Origin: an uncultured Clostridia bacterium
Lineage (GTDB): Bacteria; Bacillota; Clostridia; Oscillospirales; Acutalibacteraceae
NCBI GenBank assembly: GCA_947623765.1
Contig: CANQIG010000132.1
Location: forward strand, 1 to 5,846
DNA: 5,846 nt
Direction: 5' to 3'
A program made the position numbers and the translations under genes. Below the pieces are notes generated by a model, which was not told the origin of the DNA, did no database searches, and saw only the letters and a program-made list of their open reading frames with translations. This document shows positions 1 to 5,772 of this stretch, piece after piece (position 1 is the first letter of the stretch; the number at the start of each line of letters is the position of its first letter).

Positions 1-2
1 AG

Positions 3-842
3 CTTCGCGCGGCGGACGCCGAGGTCTTCAACGGGATCGACAAGGGCTTCATGGACCCGACCGCGGTCCGCAAGCCCGGCAGCATGGTCTTCGACGGCGT
101 ATGGGTCCCGGAGCAGGACGCGTCCGTCAGCTTCGACAAGTACGCCGGCGGGCTCGACTACCTCGCGGGCGGCAACTACGGCGAGTGCGTCCTCTCGAAG
201 GGCTTTGTCCTCGGCGGGAAGCCCATCGAGACCGCGAAAGACTTTTACGCCGCCGCGAAGGACGTCCTCGGCGAGGAGATCTACGCGAAGTACGACTTTG
301 AAGCGCTCTTCCCGGTCAGCGACGCAGACGCGAACAAGCTCTCGAAGCGCCTCGCGGTCGAGGGCCTCACGGGCTTCGGCGGCAACATGAAGAATCTCTG
401 CTTCGGCGAGTACCGCGCCAAGAAGTTCCCCAGCGCGAAGACATATAGCTACGTCTTCTCACACATCGCGCCCGGCGTGCCGGAGGACAAGAAAAACCCG
501 CTGCGCGACCCGGACATCGCGATGGCGTGGCACTCCTCCGAACTCTGGTACACGTTCGCCTCGCTGCGGTTGGGAAAGAGCGGCGCGAGCAACGTGCCGC
601 CGATCCGCCCGTGGACGGAGTACGACGTGCAGCTCGCCGACAAGATGAGCAGCTATTGGGCGAACTTCATGAAGACCGGCGACCCGAACGGCGAGGGCCT
701 CCCGTACTGGCCGGAGAGCGGCGAGAACCAAGGCTGGATCGACCTCGGCGACGAGATCGTCTCCCACGAGGGTCTGGAAAGCAAAAAGGACGAGATGATG
801 TACGAGTACGTGAAAGCGCAGGACGACCTTCCGAAGGTGTAA
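3..842 (+). CDS. Type-B carboxylesterase, C-terminal half (5' end outside window)
   Basis: This is the C-terminal part (about 279 residues) of an alpha/beta-hydrolase of the carboxylesterase type-B (COesterase) family, which hydrolyses carboxylic esters; members are usually about 500 residues. The frame is open from position 3 without a stop, so the ATG at 51 is internal and the true start lies left of the window. Numbering from that ATG, the motif AWHSSELWYTF carries the probable catalytic His (H161, codon 531-533), and GGNYGEC carries the probable catalytic acid (E45, codon 183-185), matching the family's GGNxGE. The C-terminal SSYWANFMKTGDPNG and LPYWP are family signatures. The nucleophile serine (GxSxG) would lie upstream, so an intact triad, a signal peptide and the substrate cannot be judged. 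The stop is TAA at 840-842. The gene converges on the minus-strand operon. Family assignment is secure; a narrower role is not. Confidence 0.92.
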   Translation, partial: LRAADAEVFNGIDKGFMDPTAVRKPGSMVFDGVWVPEQDASVSFDKYAGGLDYLAGGNYGECVLSKGFVLGGKPIETAKDFYAAAKDVLGEEIYAKYDFEALFPVSDADANKLSKRLAVEGLTGFGGNMKNLCFGEYRAKKFPSAKTYSYVFSHIAPGVPEDKKNPLRDPDIAMAWHSSELWYTFASLRLGKSGASNVPPIRPWTEYDVQLADKMSSYWANFMKTGDPNGEGLPYWPESGENQGWIDLGDEIVSHEGLESKKDEMMYEYVKAQDDLPKV

Positions 843-870
843 CGCGGCGGCGCAAAACCGTCTTTTACAG

Positions 871-903
871 AAAAAAAGAACGGCGCAGCTTGATGCTGCG
901 CCG
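871..903 (-). terminator. Rho-independent terminator of the minus-strand operon
   Basis: CGGCGCAGC (881-889) and GCTGCGCCG (895-903) form a perfect 9-bp stem with the 5-nt loop TTGAT. Read on the minus strand the stem is followed at once by TTCTTTTTTT (880-871), a classic intrinsic terminator about 40 nt past the stop codon of the phosphatase gene. On the plus strand the same hairpin is followed by CTCCGCTTT, a poor T-tract, so it would end esterase transcripts only weakly. It lies in the 101-base gap between the two convergent stop codons. Confidence 0.88.
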
Positions 904-943
904 CTCCGCTTTCACTGCGATATTTCCTGCTGAGAGGGACAAA

Positions 944-3478
944 TCAGCAGTTTTTCTTGATCGTCACGATGTTCTGCCCGTCTTTGTACTCGTAGGTCAT
1001 CGCGTCCATGGTCTTCTTCACCATGAAAATGCCGAGGCCGCCGACCGGCCGCTCTTCGGCGGAAAGCGTGACGTCGGGGTCGGGCTTCGCGAGGGGATCG
1101 TGCGGCTTGCCGCGGTCGATGAAGGTGACGCACGCCGCTGCGGGCGATTCTTCCATGCTGACCCGCACCGTGGCCGAGCCCGTGACATCGTCATACGCGT
1201 ACAGGGCGATGTTGCCGAACAGCTCGTCGACCGCCACGCTGACCATCATTTTCGTCTTCATCGGGCAGCCCAGCGCGTCTAGCCGCTCCTCCACGAAGGC
1301 GGTGACGCGCGGGATGTTCTCGGTCACCGCAGCGACGGTCAGCTCGTTGGGGTTCGCCAGCTGCATCTTTTTCTTGAATTCCAAGGCGAGCATGGTGATG
1401 TCGTCGAACTGGGGAGACGTGCCGACAAAGGCGTCGATGTCCGCTTTGACCGCGGGGATCAGCGCGTCGGGCGCGGCAGCTGCGTTTCGGTTCAGGACCG
1501 CCGCGAGACGCTCGCTGCCGTAGAGCTCGTTCTCCGCGTTCGTGGCCTCGGTCACGCCGTCCGTATATTGGAAGAGCCTGTCGCCCGGCTGCAGCGTGAC
1601 GCTTCCCATTTTGTAGCGGGTGTTTTCCATGCCGGCGAGCACAAAGCCCGCGCGGATCCGGTAGGGCTCGTACTGCCCGCCCGCCCGGCAGAGGAAGGGC
1701 GTTTCATGCCCGGCGTTGACAAAGCGCAGTTCGCCGGTCTCGAGATCCAGCACGCCCTCGAAGGCGGTGATGAACATCTCCTCGGCGTTTCCCTCGCAGA
1801 GCAGCCGGTTCACTTCCATGAACACTTCCCCCAGATCCTTGCCCGGGGTGGTGTGATCTTTGATGAGGGTCTTGCCAATGACCATAAAGAGCGCCGCCGG
1901 CACGCCTTTGCCGGACACGTCCGCGACCACCACGGCGAGATGCGTGTCGTCCACGAGGAAAAAGTCGTAGAAATCGCCGCCCACCTCTTTAGCGGGGTCC
2001 ATGGAGGCGAAAATGTCGAATTCCTCGCGGTTCGGGAAGGGCGGGAAGATGCAGGGCAGCATCGACGCCTGAATATGCGTGGCGACGTCGAGCTCTGCGC
2101 CGATGCGCTCCTTTTCCGCCGTCATCGCCGTCAGATCGCGGATGTAGCGGTCGAGCGCGCCGGCCATAGAATTGAACGCCGCGGCGAGGTCGCCGATCTC
2201 GTCGTTCTGGTGGACCGTCGCCTGCCGGGTGATCTCGCCGTGGCTGATGTGCTCCACGTCTTCGCGCAGCTCCAGAAGCGGCCCCGTGAGCCTGCGGGAG
2301 AACGCGCCGCTCAGTGCGACGACGACCCCCACGATGACCGTAAAGACCGCAAGGGAGATCAGCCCGGTCTGCAGGATGCTCCTGTCGATGGTATCGGCGG
2401 TGCCGTCGGTGCGCGCCGCGATATTCTCGCGGATGTTCTCCGCCGGTTCGGTCACCATGTCCTCCGGCATATGGACGACGAGCGTCCAGTCGGCGGCGGC
2501 GATCGGCGCGTAGGCGTAATAGATCCCGCCCGAGACGGCGGTCACGCCGTTTTCTCCGCTCAGGATCGCGTCCGCCGCCTCATGCGCGGGGCAGTCGCTG
2601 TCGCTGATCTTCTGGAAGGTCCCGTTGTACTCCATGTTCGGCGAGACGATGATGTCCCCCGTCTGGTCGACGAGAAAGCCGTAGGAGCCCGGGCCGAAGT
2701 CGATGTCCAGCACCGTGCTGCTCAGGTTCGCCACCATCATGTCGAGGGCGACCACGCCGACGAAGCGGTCCGCCGCGTCATAGACGGGGGCGGCGCAGGT
2801 GAGCATCAGACCGCGCCCGAAGGTGTCCATATACGGCGTGGTGAAGATCACGTCGTCCGACGCTTTGGCGAGTTCGTACCAGGCGGCCGTCGTGTAATCC
2901 CAGCTTTCCGGGGCGAGGTCGGCGCGCCGGTCGTAGTTCAGCATCAGCCCGTTTTCCGTACAGAGGTAGATCGAGGCGATGTTGCCCGCGTTCTCCCGCA
3001 TCACAGGCTCCCAGAGGTGGACGAGATTGGCCAAAAGGCCGGCCTCTTCGGCGACGTCCTCTTGATCCATGTCCTCGCTTTGCAGGACCAGCTGCATGGT
3101 GTAGGTGTGGATGTCCGCCGCGTCGGGCGGCCGGACCTCCACGGGCAGGTAGGCATCCGGCTCCGCGTAGATCTGATGGGCGTAGAAAACGGAGCTGCGC
3201 ACATACCCGGCGAAGCGTTCCAGCTTTTCATCCACCACGGAGGCTTCGCTCTCCGCGCCCTCATACAGGTTCCGCTCCATTTGGGTGAGGAGCGCCTCGC
3301 TGCCCGCCGCCGCCGCATTGCCGCCGAGATCCTGGCTATCCCGCTGCACCGTGTCCCGCAGGGTGAGCAGACACCCGGCCCAAAGGACCCCCGTCAGGAG
3401 CAGCGCGGCCACGCAGAGCAGGAGCACCATTTTCTGGACCTGTCGGCGGATGGGCCTGTACTTATTCTCTTTTCCCAT
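944..3478 (-). CDS. dCache-HAMP sensor fused to SpoIIE/RsbU phosphatase and RsbW-like kinase domain
   Basis: An 844-residue membrane protein of the partner-switching type. Residues 1-16 are basic, followed by TM1 (about 17-39), an extracytoplasmic dCache-like sensor (about 40-365, with TTPYMDTFGRG and GVVALD typical of Cache folds), TM2 (about 369-392), HAMP (about 390-445), a helical linker (AELDVATHIQASMLP), and a SpoIIE-type PP2C phosphatase (about 480-700). Metal-binding motifs are present: VGGDFYD (D502, D505), ADVSGKG (D520), YTDG (D640) and FDDIT (D692, D693). A C-terminal HATPase_c domain (about 708-843) of the RsbW/SpoIIAB class keeps its N-box (E752...N756), the G1 motif (D788, G790) and the G2 motif GGLGIFM (813-819). 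By family knowledge the PP2C domain dephosphorylates, and the ATPase domain phosphorylates, a STAS antagonist; the gene just upstream encodes one. ATG at 3478 is chosen because it keeps the basic N-terminus and follows the STAS stop by 11 nt. No clear Shine-Dalgarno precedes it, so translational coupling is likely. Domains are secure; the kinase activity and the ligand are inferred. Confidence 0.93.
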   Translation of the reverse strand: MGKENKYRPIRRQVQKMVLLLCVAALLLTGVLWAGCLLTLRDTVQRDSQDLGGNAAAAGSEALLTQMERNLYEGAESEASVVDEKLERFAGYVRSSVFYAHQIYAEPDAYLPVEVRPPDAADIHTYTMQLVLQSEDMDQEDVAEEAGLLANLVHLWEPVMRENAGNIASIYLCTENGLMLNYDRRADLAPESWDYTTAAWYELAKASDDVIFTTPYMDTFGRGLMLTCAAPVYDAADRFVGVVALDMMVANLSSTVLDIDFGPGSYGFLVDQTGDIIVSPNMEYNGTFQKISDSDCPAHEAADAILSGENGVTAVSGGIYYAYAPIAAADWTLVVHMPEDMVTEPAENIRENIAARTDGTADTIDRSILQTGLISLAVFTVIVGVVVALSGAFSRRLTGPLLELREDVEHISHGEITRQATVHQNDEIGDLAAAFNSMAGALDRYIRDLTAMTAEKERIGAELDVATHIQASMLPCIFPPFPNREEFDIFASMDPAKEVGGDFYDFFLVDDTHLAVVVADVSGKGVPAALFMVIGKTLIKDHTTPGKDLGEVFMEVNRLLCEGNAEEMFITAFEGVLDLETGELRFVNAGHETPFLCRAGGQYEPYRIRAGFVLAGMENTRYKMGSVTLQPGDRLFQYTDGVTEATNAENELYGSERLAAVLNRNAAAAPDALIPAVKADIDAFVGTSPQFDDITMLALEFKKKMQLANPNELTVAAVTENIPRVTAFVEERLDALGCPMKTKMMVSVAVDELFGNIALYAYDDVTGSATVRVSMEESPAAACVTFIDRGKPHDPLAKPDPDVTLSAEERPVGGLGIFMVKKTMDAMTYEYKDGQNIVTIKKNC

Positions 3479-3489
3479 AGGCGCAGCCG

Positions 3490-3786
3490 TCAGACGATCG
3501 TCAGAATGTCCACGAAGCCGGTCACCTCAAAAATCTCCGAGATCGTCTCGTTCACATGATGGATCTCCATCGTGCCCTGTTTATTCATGGTCTTCTGCGC
3601 GGTGAGAAGCACGCGAAGCCCCGCGGAAGAGAGATAGTCCAGTTCGGCAAAGTCGAGGACGAGCGATGTGACGCCCTCGAGGTTCTGCTTCAGTTCCGCT
3701 TCCAGCTGGGGCGCCGTCGTCGTGTCCAGACGTCCGGAGAGCGCGAGGACGAGGCTGCCGCCTTCTTTGGTTTTGGTGATGGTCAT
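3490..3786 (-). CDS. STAS-domain anti-sigma factor antagonist (SpoIIAA/RsbV-like)
   Basis: A 98-residue, single-domain cytoplasmic STAS protein of normal family length. The N-terminal strand region LVLALSGRLDTTTAP and the central LVLDFAELDYLSSAGLRVLL are diagnostic. By alignment with SpoIIAA and RsbV (DSSGL/DSTGL), the regulatory phospho-serine should be S54 in the SSAGL motif. In this family the unphosphorylated protein binds an RsbW-type kinase/anti-sigma factor and frees its partner; phosphorylation blocks binding, and a PP2C phosphatase reverses it. Both enzyme types are fused in the next gene, 11 nt downstream. The ATG at 3786 is preceded by a strong AGGAGG (3795-3800) 8 nt away. It follows the acyltransferase gene by 21 nt in the same operon. 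The regulated target is not encoded here, so no specific rsbV or spoIIAA name is justified. Confidence 0.93.
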   Translation of the reverse strand: MTITKTKEGGSLVLALSGRLDTTTAPQLEAELKQNLEGVTSLVLDFAELDYLSSAGLRVLLTAQKTMNKQGTMEIHHVNETISEIFEVTGFVDILTIV

Positions 3787-3807
3787 TCTTTTTTCCTCCT
3801 CTTGCGT

Positions 3808-5106
3808 TTATGCCTCCGGTTCGTCCGGCAGGCGCATTTTGGGCACATGGATGTCAAAGGGACCGTTGACCGTGCAGTAGATCCCCTCCGACTCCAGAAG
3901 ATCGATGAACGCTTTGAAATAGGACTCGTCCTCGAATTCCTGCATGAAGCAGTAATCGAAGTAGCCGTTGCAGGTGTTGATCTCGATGCAGATGCCGCTG
4001 CCGTCCGTCGTGACCGAGCAGTGGACCGATTCGATCATGTTCGCCATGGAGCCCCAGTCGGTCCGGCCCACATAGCTGACCTTGAAGTTCACGGGCGCCG
4101 AGGCCGGCAGGTTGCCGATGCCCGTGCGCGCGCCCGTCACGATGGGGCGCAGCAGGTCGAACCGCTCTTGGAGCGTCAGGGGTTCCAGCTGCTTTTCGAG
4201 GTCCAGCTGCTTTTGGACCGTGTTCCACACCGTCTCCGGCTGGCTTTGGAGCATCACCATGCCGCGGCTGCAGATCGCGAGGCGCTCCATGTCCGCGCCC
4301 TTGAGGCGGGGCGGGTAGGCGAGCTCGATGAGCTTGACCATGCTCTGATGGGCCAGCGGCTTGCGCAGGACGTCCCGGATGTTGTGCGCCATGCCGCAGA
4401 CCACGGGCTCGGTCATGTCGGGGTACAGGTTGTGCAGGGCTTTCGCCATGAACGCCGAGGTGATGGTGGCCGGGCTGCCGTCCTGGGAGCAGGTGTATTT
4501 CATGAAGGAAGTCTCGCCGATGCGGATGTGCCAGCAGCGCTGTTTCCTGACGGGGGTGTGATCGGTGATGCAGAACGCGTTGTCCCATTTGGGCGTGGGC
4601 GGCGCGTCGGTCTCCGGAACGGTCTGCGGGAACGGATCTTCCCATTCGCCCTCCGGGATCTCCTCACCGGCCAGCCGGATGCCGGTCGGGTCGAGTTTCT
4701 TGCCTTCGGTCTCGCAAAGGTAATAGTAGAGCACCGTCTTGATCCAGTGGAACGCCCCGGCGCCGTCGGTCAGCGCGTGGAACGCGCCGAACACCACGCT
4801 GGTGCGCTCGTAGCTCACGCCGACCAGGTGGTAGTTTGCCGCCGCCGTGTTGAGCTTCGCCGGCTCCGGCCCCTTCACGATGGAAACGGGCAGGGGATTG
4901 TCCTCCAGGACCAGCGATTCCCCTTGGACCGTCAAACGCACGGCAAAATACGGGTAGCGCGTCATCGCCTTGTCCAAAGCCCGCCGCAGGGGCTCCGGCT
5001 CCACCGGGTTTTTCAGTGTCACCCGGACGTTGAACGCGTTGGCAAAGTTCCGGTTCGCGCCGTAGAACATGGCGAGACTGACCGGTGCTAATTTCGTTTG
5101 AGACAT
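3808..5106 (-). CDS. Condensation-like acyltransferase (HxxxDG; alcohol-acetyltransferase/AATase-like)
   Basis: A 432-residue protein of the CoA-dependent acyltransferase / NRPS condensation-like superfamily. The active-site motif is FHALTDG: H110 is the expected catalytic base, followed by D114 and G115 (HxxxDG; the first His of the HHxxxDG variant is F109). The N-terminal half has the family pattern of LRRALDKAMTRYPYFAVRL (39-57). The C-terminal half has NIRDVLRKP (242-250) and FKVSYVGRTDWG (341-352), which resembles the DFGWG-region loop of the second lobe. No signal peptide or membrane segment is visible, so it should be cytoplasmic. Family members transfer acyl groups from CoA or carrier thioesters to alcohols or amines; the substrate cannot be read here. 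Residues KQLDLEKQLE (299-308) come from an 18-nt-spaced duplication (4184-4214). It is the first gene of the operon. The ATG at 5106 has GGGAGGAG at 5118-5125, spacing about 11 nt. It could be described as alcohol acetyltransferase or as a stand-alone condensation protein. Confidence 0.82.
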   Translation of the reverse strand: MSQTKLAPVSLAMFYGANRNFANAFNVRVTLKNPVEPEPLRRALDKAMTRYPYFAVRLTVQGESLVLEDNPLPVSIVKGPEPAKLNTAAANYHLVGVSYERTSVVFGAFHALTDGAGAFHWIKTVLYYYLCETEGKKLDPTGIRLAGEEIPEGEWEDPFPQTVPETDAPPTPKWDNAFCITDHTPVRKQRCWHIRIGETSFMKYTCSQDGSPATITSAFMAKALHNLYPDMTEPVVCGMAHNIRDVLRKPLAHQSMVKLIELAYPPRLKGADMERLAICSRGMVMLQSQPETVWNTVQKQLDLEKQLEPLTLQERFDLLRPIVTGARTGIGNLPASAPVNFKVSYVGRTDWGSMANMIESVHCSVTTDGSGICIEINTCNGYFDYCFMQEFEDESYFKAFIDLLESEGIYCTVNGPFDIHVPKMRLPDEPEA

Positions 5107-5208
5107 TTCTTTTCTGGCTCCTCCCTTGTTCCATTGACTTTCCGGCGTCCCCTGCGGTCTGCCTTCCGGGTTTGCTGCGGGCGGCCGGATCCGGTACGGT
5201 TTTGCATG

Positions 5209-5235
5209 AAAACACGATCCCTGAAATCGTGTTTT
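5209..5235. repeat. 10-bp perfect inverted repeat in the operon leader (possible operator or RNA hairpin)
   Basis: AAAACACGAT (5209-5218) and ATCGTGTTTT (5226-5235) are perfect reverse complements separated by 7 nt (CCCTGAA). The stem has only three GC pairs and ends in A4/T4, so it could be a weak bidirectional terminator or attenuator. Its symmetry, with half-sites whose centres lie 17 bp apart, equally suits a dimeric DNA-binding regulator. It lies about 100 nt upstream of the acyltransferase start. Confidence 0.6.
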
Positions 5236-5290
5236 ACGAATCCTGAATGGGCCTTAAAAAGTTGTGCAGAGTCGATTTGGCGGCGAAACG

Positions 5291-5310
5291 GGGCCGAAAA
5301 ACTGCGGCCC
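5291..5310. repeat. Small GC hairpin in the leader
   Basis: GGGCCG (5291-5296) pairs with CGGCCC (5305-5310) across an 8-nt loop. On the minus strand the loop includes a T5 run. In sequence this GC-rich, such a 6-bp match may be chance; it is listed because it falls in the predicted leader. Confidence 0.25.
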
Positions 5311-5373
5311 GCCGCGGCGGAAGGCAAACTTGAACTCTAGTTACAGTGAAAACAAAATGAAATAAAAGTCAAG

Positions 5374-5402
5374 AGAATATCCCATATCCCGGCGAATTTC
5401 AA
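5374..5402 (-). promoter_or_regulatory. Putative sigma-A promoter of the minus-strand operon
   Basis: On the minus strand, TTGAAA (5402-5397, 5 of 6 to TTGACA) is followed after exactly 17 bp by TATTCT (5379-5374, 4 of 6 to TATAAT), inside an AT-rich island of an otherwise GC-rich region. Transcription would begin near 5367 and give a leader of about 260 nt before the acyltransferase ATG. No better-spaced pair was found nearer to the gene. This is sequence matching only. Confidence 0.5.
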
Positions 5403-5420
5403 GGCAGAGCAGGCGCGGGG

Positions 5421-5470
5421 AAGAGACAAAAGCGGACAAAGACAGACAAAGACGGATAAAAGCAGACAAA
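5421..5470. repeat. Decamer array 1 (five units, exact 10-bp period)
   Basis: Five consecutive 10-base units each end in GACAAA or GATAAA: AAGAGACAAA, AGCGGACAAA, GACAGACAAA, GACGGATAAA, AGCAGACAAA. The last four alternate CGG and CAG before the ACAAA/ATAAA core, which gives a 20-bp higher-order period. The array is preceded by AGGCGCGGGG (5411-5420), a block that recurs before the other two arrays, and is followed 11 bases later by the hairpin at 5482-5515. Confidence 0.85.
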
Positions 5471-5481
5471 AGTGAGGAGGA

Positions 5482-5515
5482 GCGCCCACATCGCCAAGTT
5501 CGGCGATGTGGGCGC
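5482..5515. repeat. 14-bp perfect stem-loop after array 1
   Basis: GCGCCCACATCGCC (5482-5495) and GGCGATGTGGGCGC (5502-5515) are perfect complements with a 6-nt loop AAGTTC. The hairpin is very stable. On the plus strand it is followed by CTTGGATTTTG; on the minus strand by TCCTCCTCACTTTTG. The T-runs are not adjacent, so it is at best an imperfect terminator in either direction. Confidence 0.85.
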
Positions 5516-5557
5516 CTTGGATTTTGTGCAAATGTCTCAAAAATCCGGGCTGGGAGG

Positions 5558-5595
5558 ACATTTCCCGCGCGGGCAAGAGCCCGCGCGGGAAATGT
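5558..5595. repeat. 17-bp perfect stem-loop between arrays 1 and 2
   Basis: ACATTTCCCGCGCGGGC (5558-5574) and GCCCGCGCGGGAAATGT (5579-5595) are perfect complements with a tetraloop AAGA. Each arm contains the self-complementary CCCGCGCGGG, so each could also fold on itself. No T-tract follows on either strand, so it is not a typical terminator. It could extrude as a cruciform or act as an RNA hairpin. Confidence 0.88.
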
Positions 5596-5645
5596 GGGCG
5601 GAGAGGGTCGGAGAGGGGAAAAGGCGCGGGAGGAGAAGTGACAAC

Positions 5646-5686
5646 AGCGGACAAAAACAGACAAACGACAGACAAAAGCGGACAAA
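5646..5686. repeat. Decamer array 2
   Basis: The units are AGCGGACAAA, AACAGACAAA, CGACAGACAAA (11 bases) and AGCGGACAAA. It has the same GACAAA core as array 1, with one extra base in the third unit. AAGGCGCGGG (5621-5630) precedes it. This array and its stem-loop form the first copy of the 126-bp repeat. Confidence 0.85.
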
Positions 5687-5720
5687 AAGGGCTCTCACGG
5701 GGCGGGTTTGGCGGTGGGAG
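5647..5720. repeat. 126-bp-spaced direct repeat, copy 1
   Basis: These 74 bases match 5773-5846 at 68 positions by direct comparison, at a constant offset of 126. The copy covers array 2 and its stem-loop. The 52 bases between the copies (5721-5772) resemble 5595-5646 only loosely (shared GGGAAA(A)GGCGCG), so the conserved part is the array plus hairpin. Confidence 0.9.
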
Positions 5721-5721
5721 C
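5691..5721. repeat. 8-bp stem-loop after array 2
   Basis: GCTCTCAC (5691-5698) pairs with GTGGGAGC (5714-5721) over a 15-nt loop. One pair is G-U if read as plus-strand RNA (T5695 with G5717); on the minus strand the same position is an A-C mismatch. Read on the minus strand, the stem is followed by CCTTTTTGTC, a terminator-like T-run. Confidence 0.6.
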
Positions 5722-5772
5722 GGAGTTTTGGCGCGCGGGAAAGGCGCGTGCGGCGCAGGGCGCGGGGAGAAG

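Larger units (their letters stand above)
5107..5340 (-). other. Long untranslated leader/upstream region of the acyltransferase operon
   Basis: There is no credible gene in these 234 bases; short open frames on either strand lack family features and a convincing ribosome binding site, apart from the one serving the acyltransferase. If the promoter at 5374-5402 is used, nearly all of this is transcribed as a leader of about 260 nt. It contains the 10-bp inverted repeat at 5209-5235, a small hairpin at 5291-5310 and a 10-bp palindrome CCGGATCCGG (5185-5194). I recognise no known riboswitch or T-box motif. Confidence 0.5.

Noticed and set aside
51..842. Esterase gene starting at the ATG at 51
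   Set aside because: The frame stays open to the left edge and the family needs an upstream GxSxG serine domain, so this ATG is internal.
1568..3559. Long plus-strand open frame (663 codons) opposite the sensor-phosphatase gene
   Set aside because: It is exactly antisense to a gene with clear domains; its translation is His/Arg/Val/Asp-rich with no recognisable domain, as expected for a shadow frame in GC-rich DNA.
3556..5091. Long plus-strand open frame (511 codons) opposite the STAS and acyltransferase genes
   Set aside because: It spans two real minus-strand genes and gives a low-complexity, Arg/His/Val-rich translation without motifs; it is a shadow of the GC-biased codons.
5098..5340. 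Plus-strand 80-codon frame opposite the operon leader
   Set aside because: It has no ribosome binding site, overlaps the acyltransferase start and Shine-Dalgarno, and has no recognisable motif.
5330..5358. Plus-strand promoter-like pair TTGAAC-17-CAAAAT pointing into the repeat region
   Set aside because: Only 4 of 6 matches in each box in AT-rich sequence, with no gene downstream; too weak to list, though it would matter if the repeats are transcribed.
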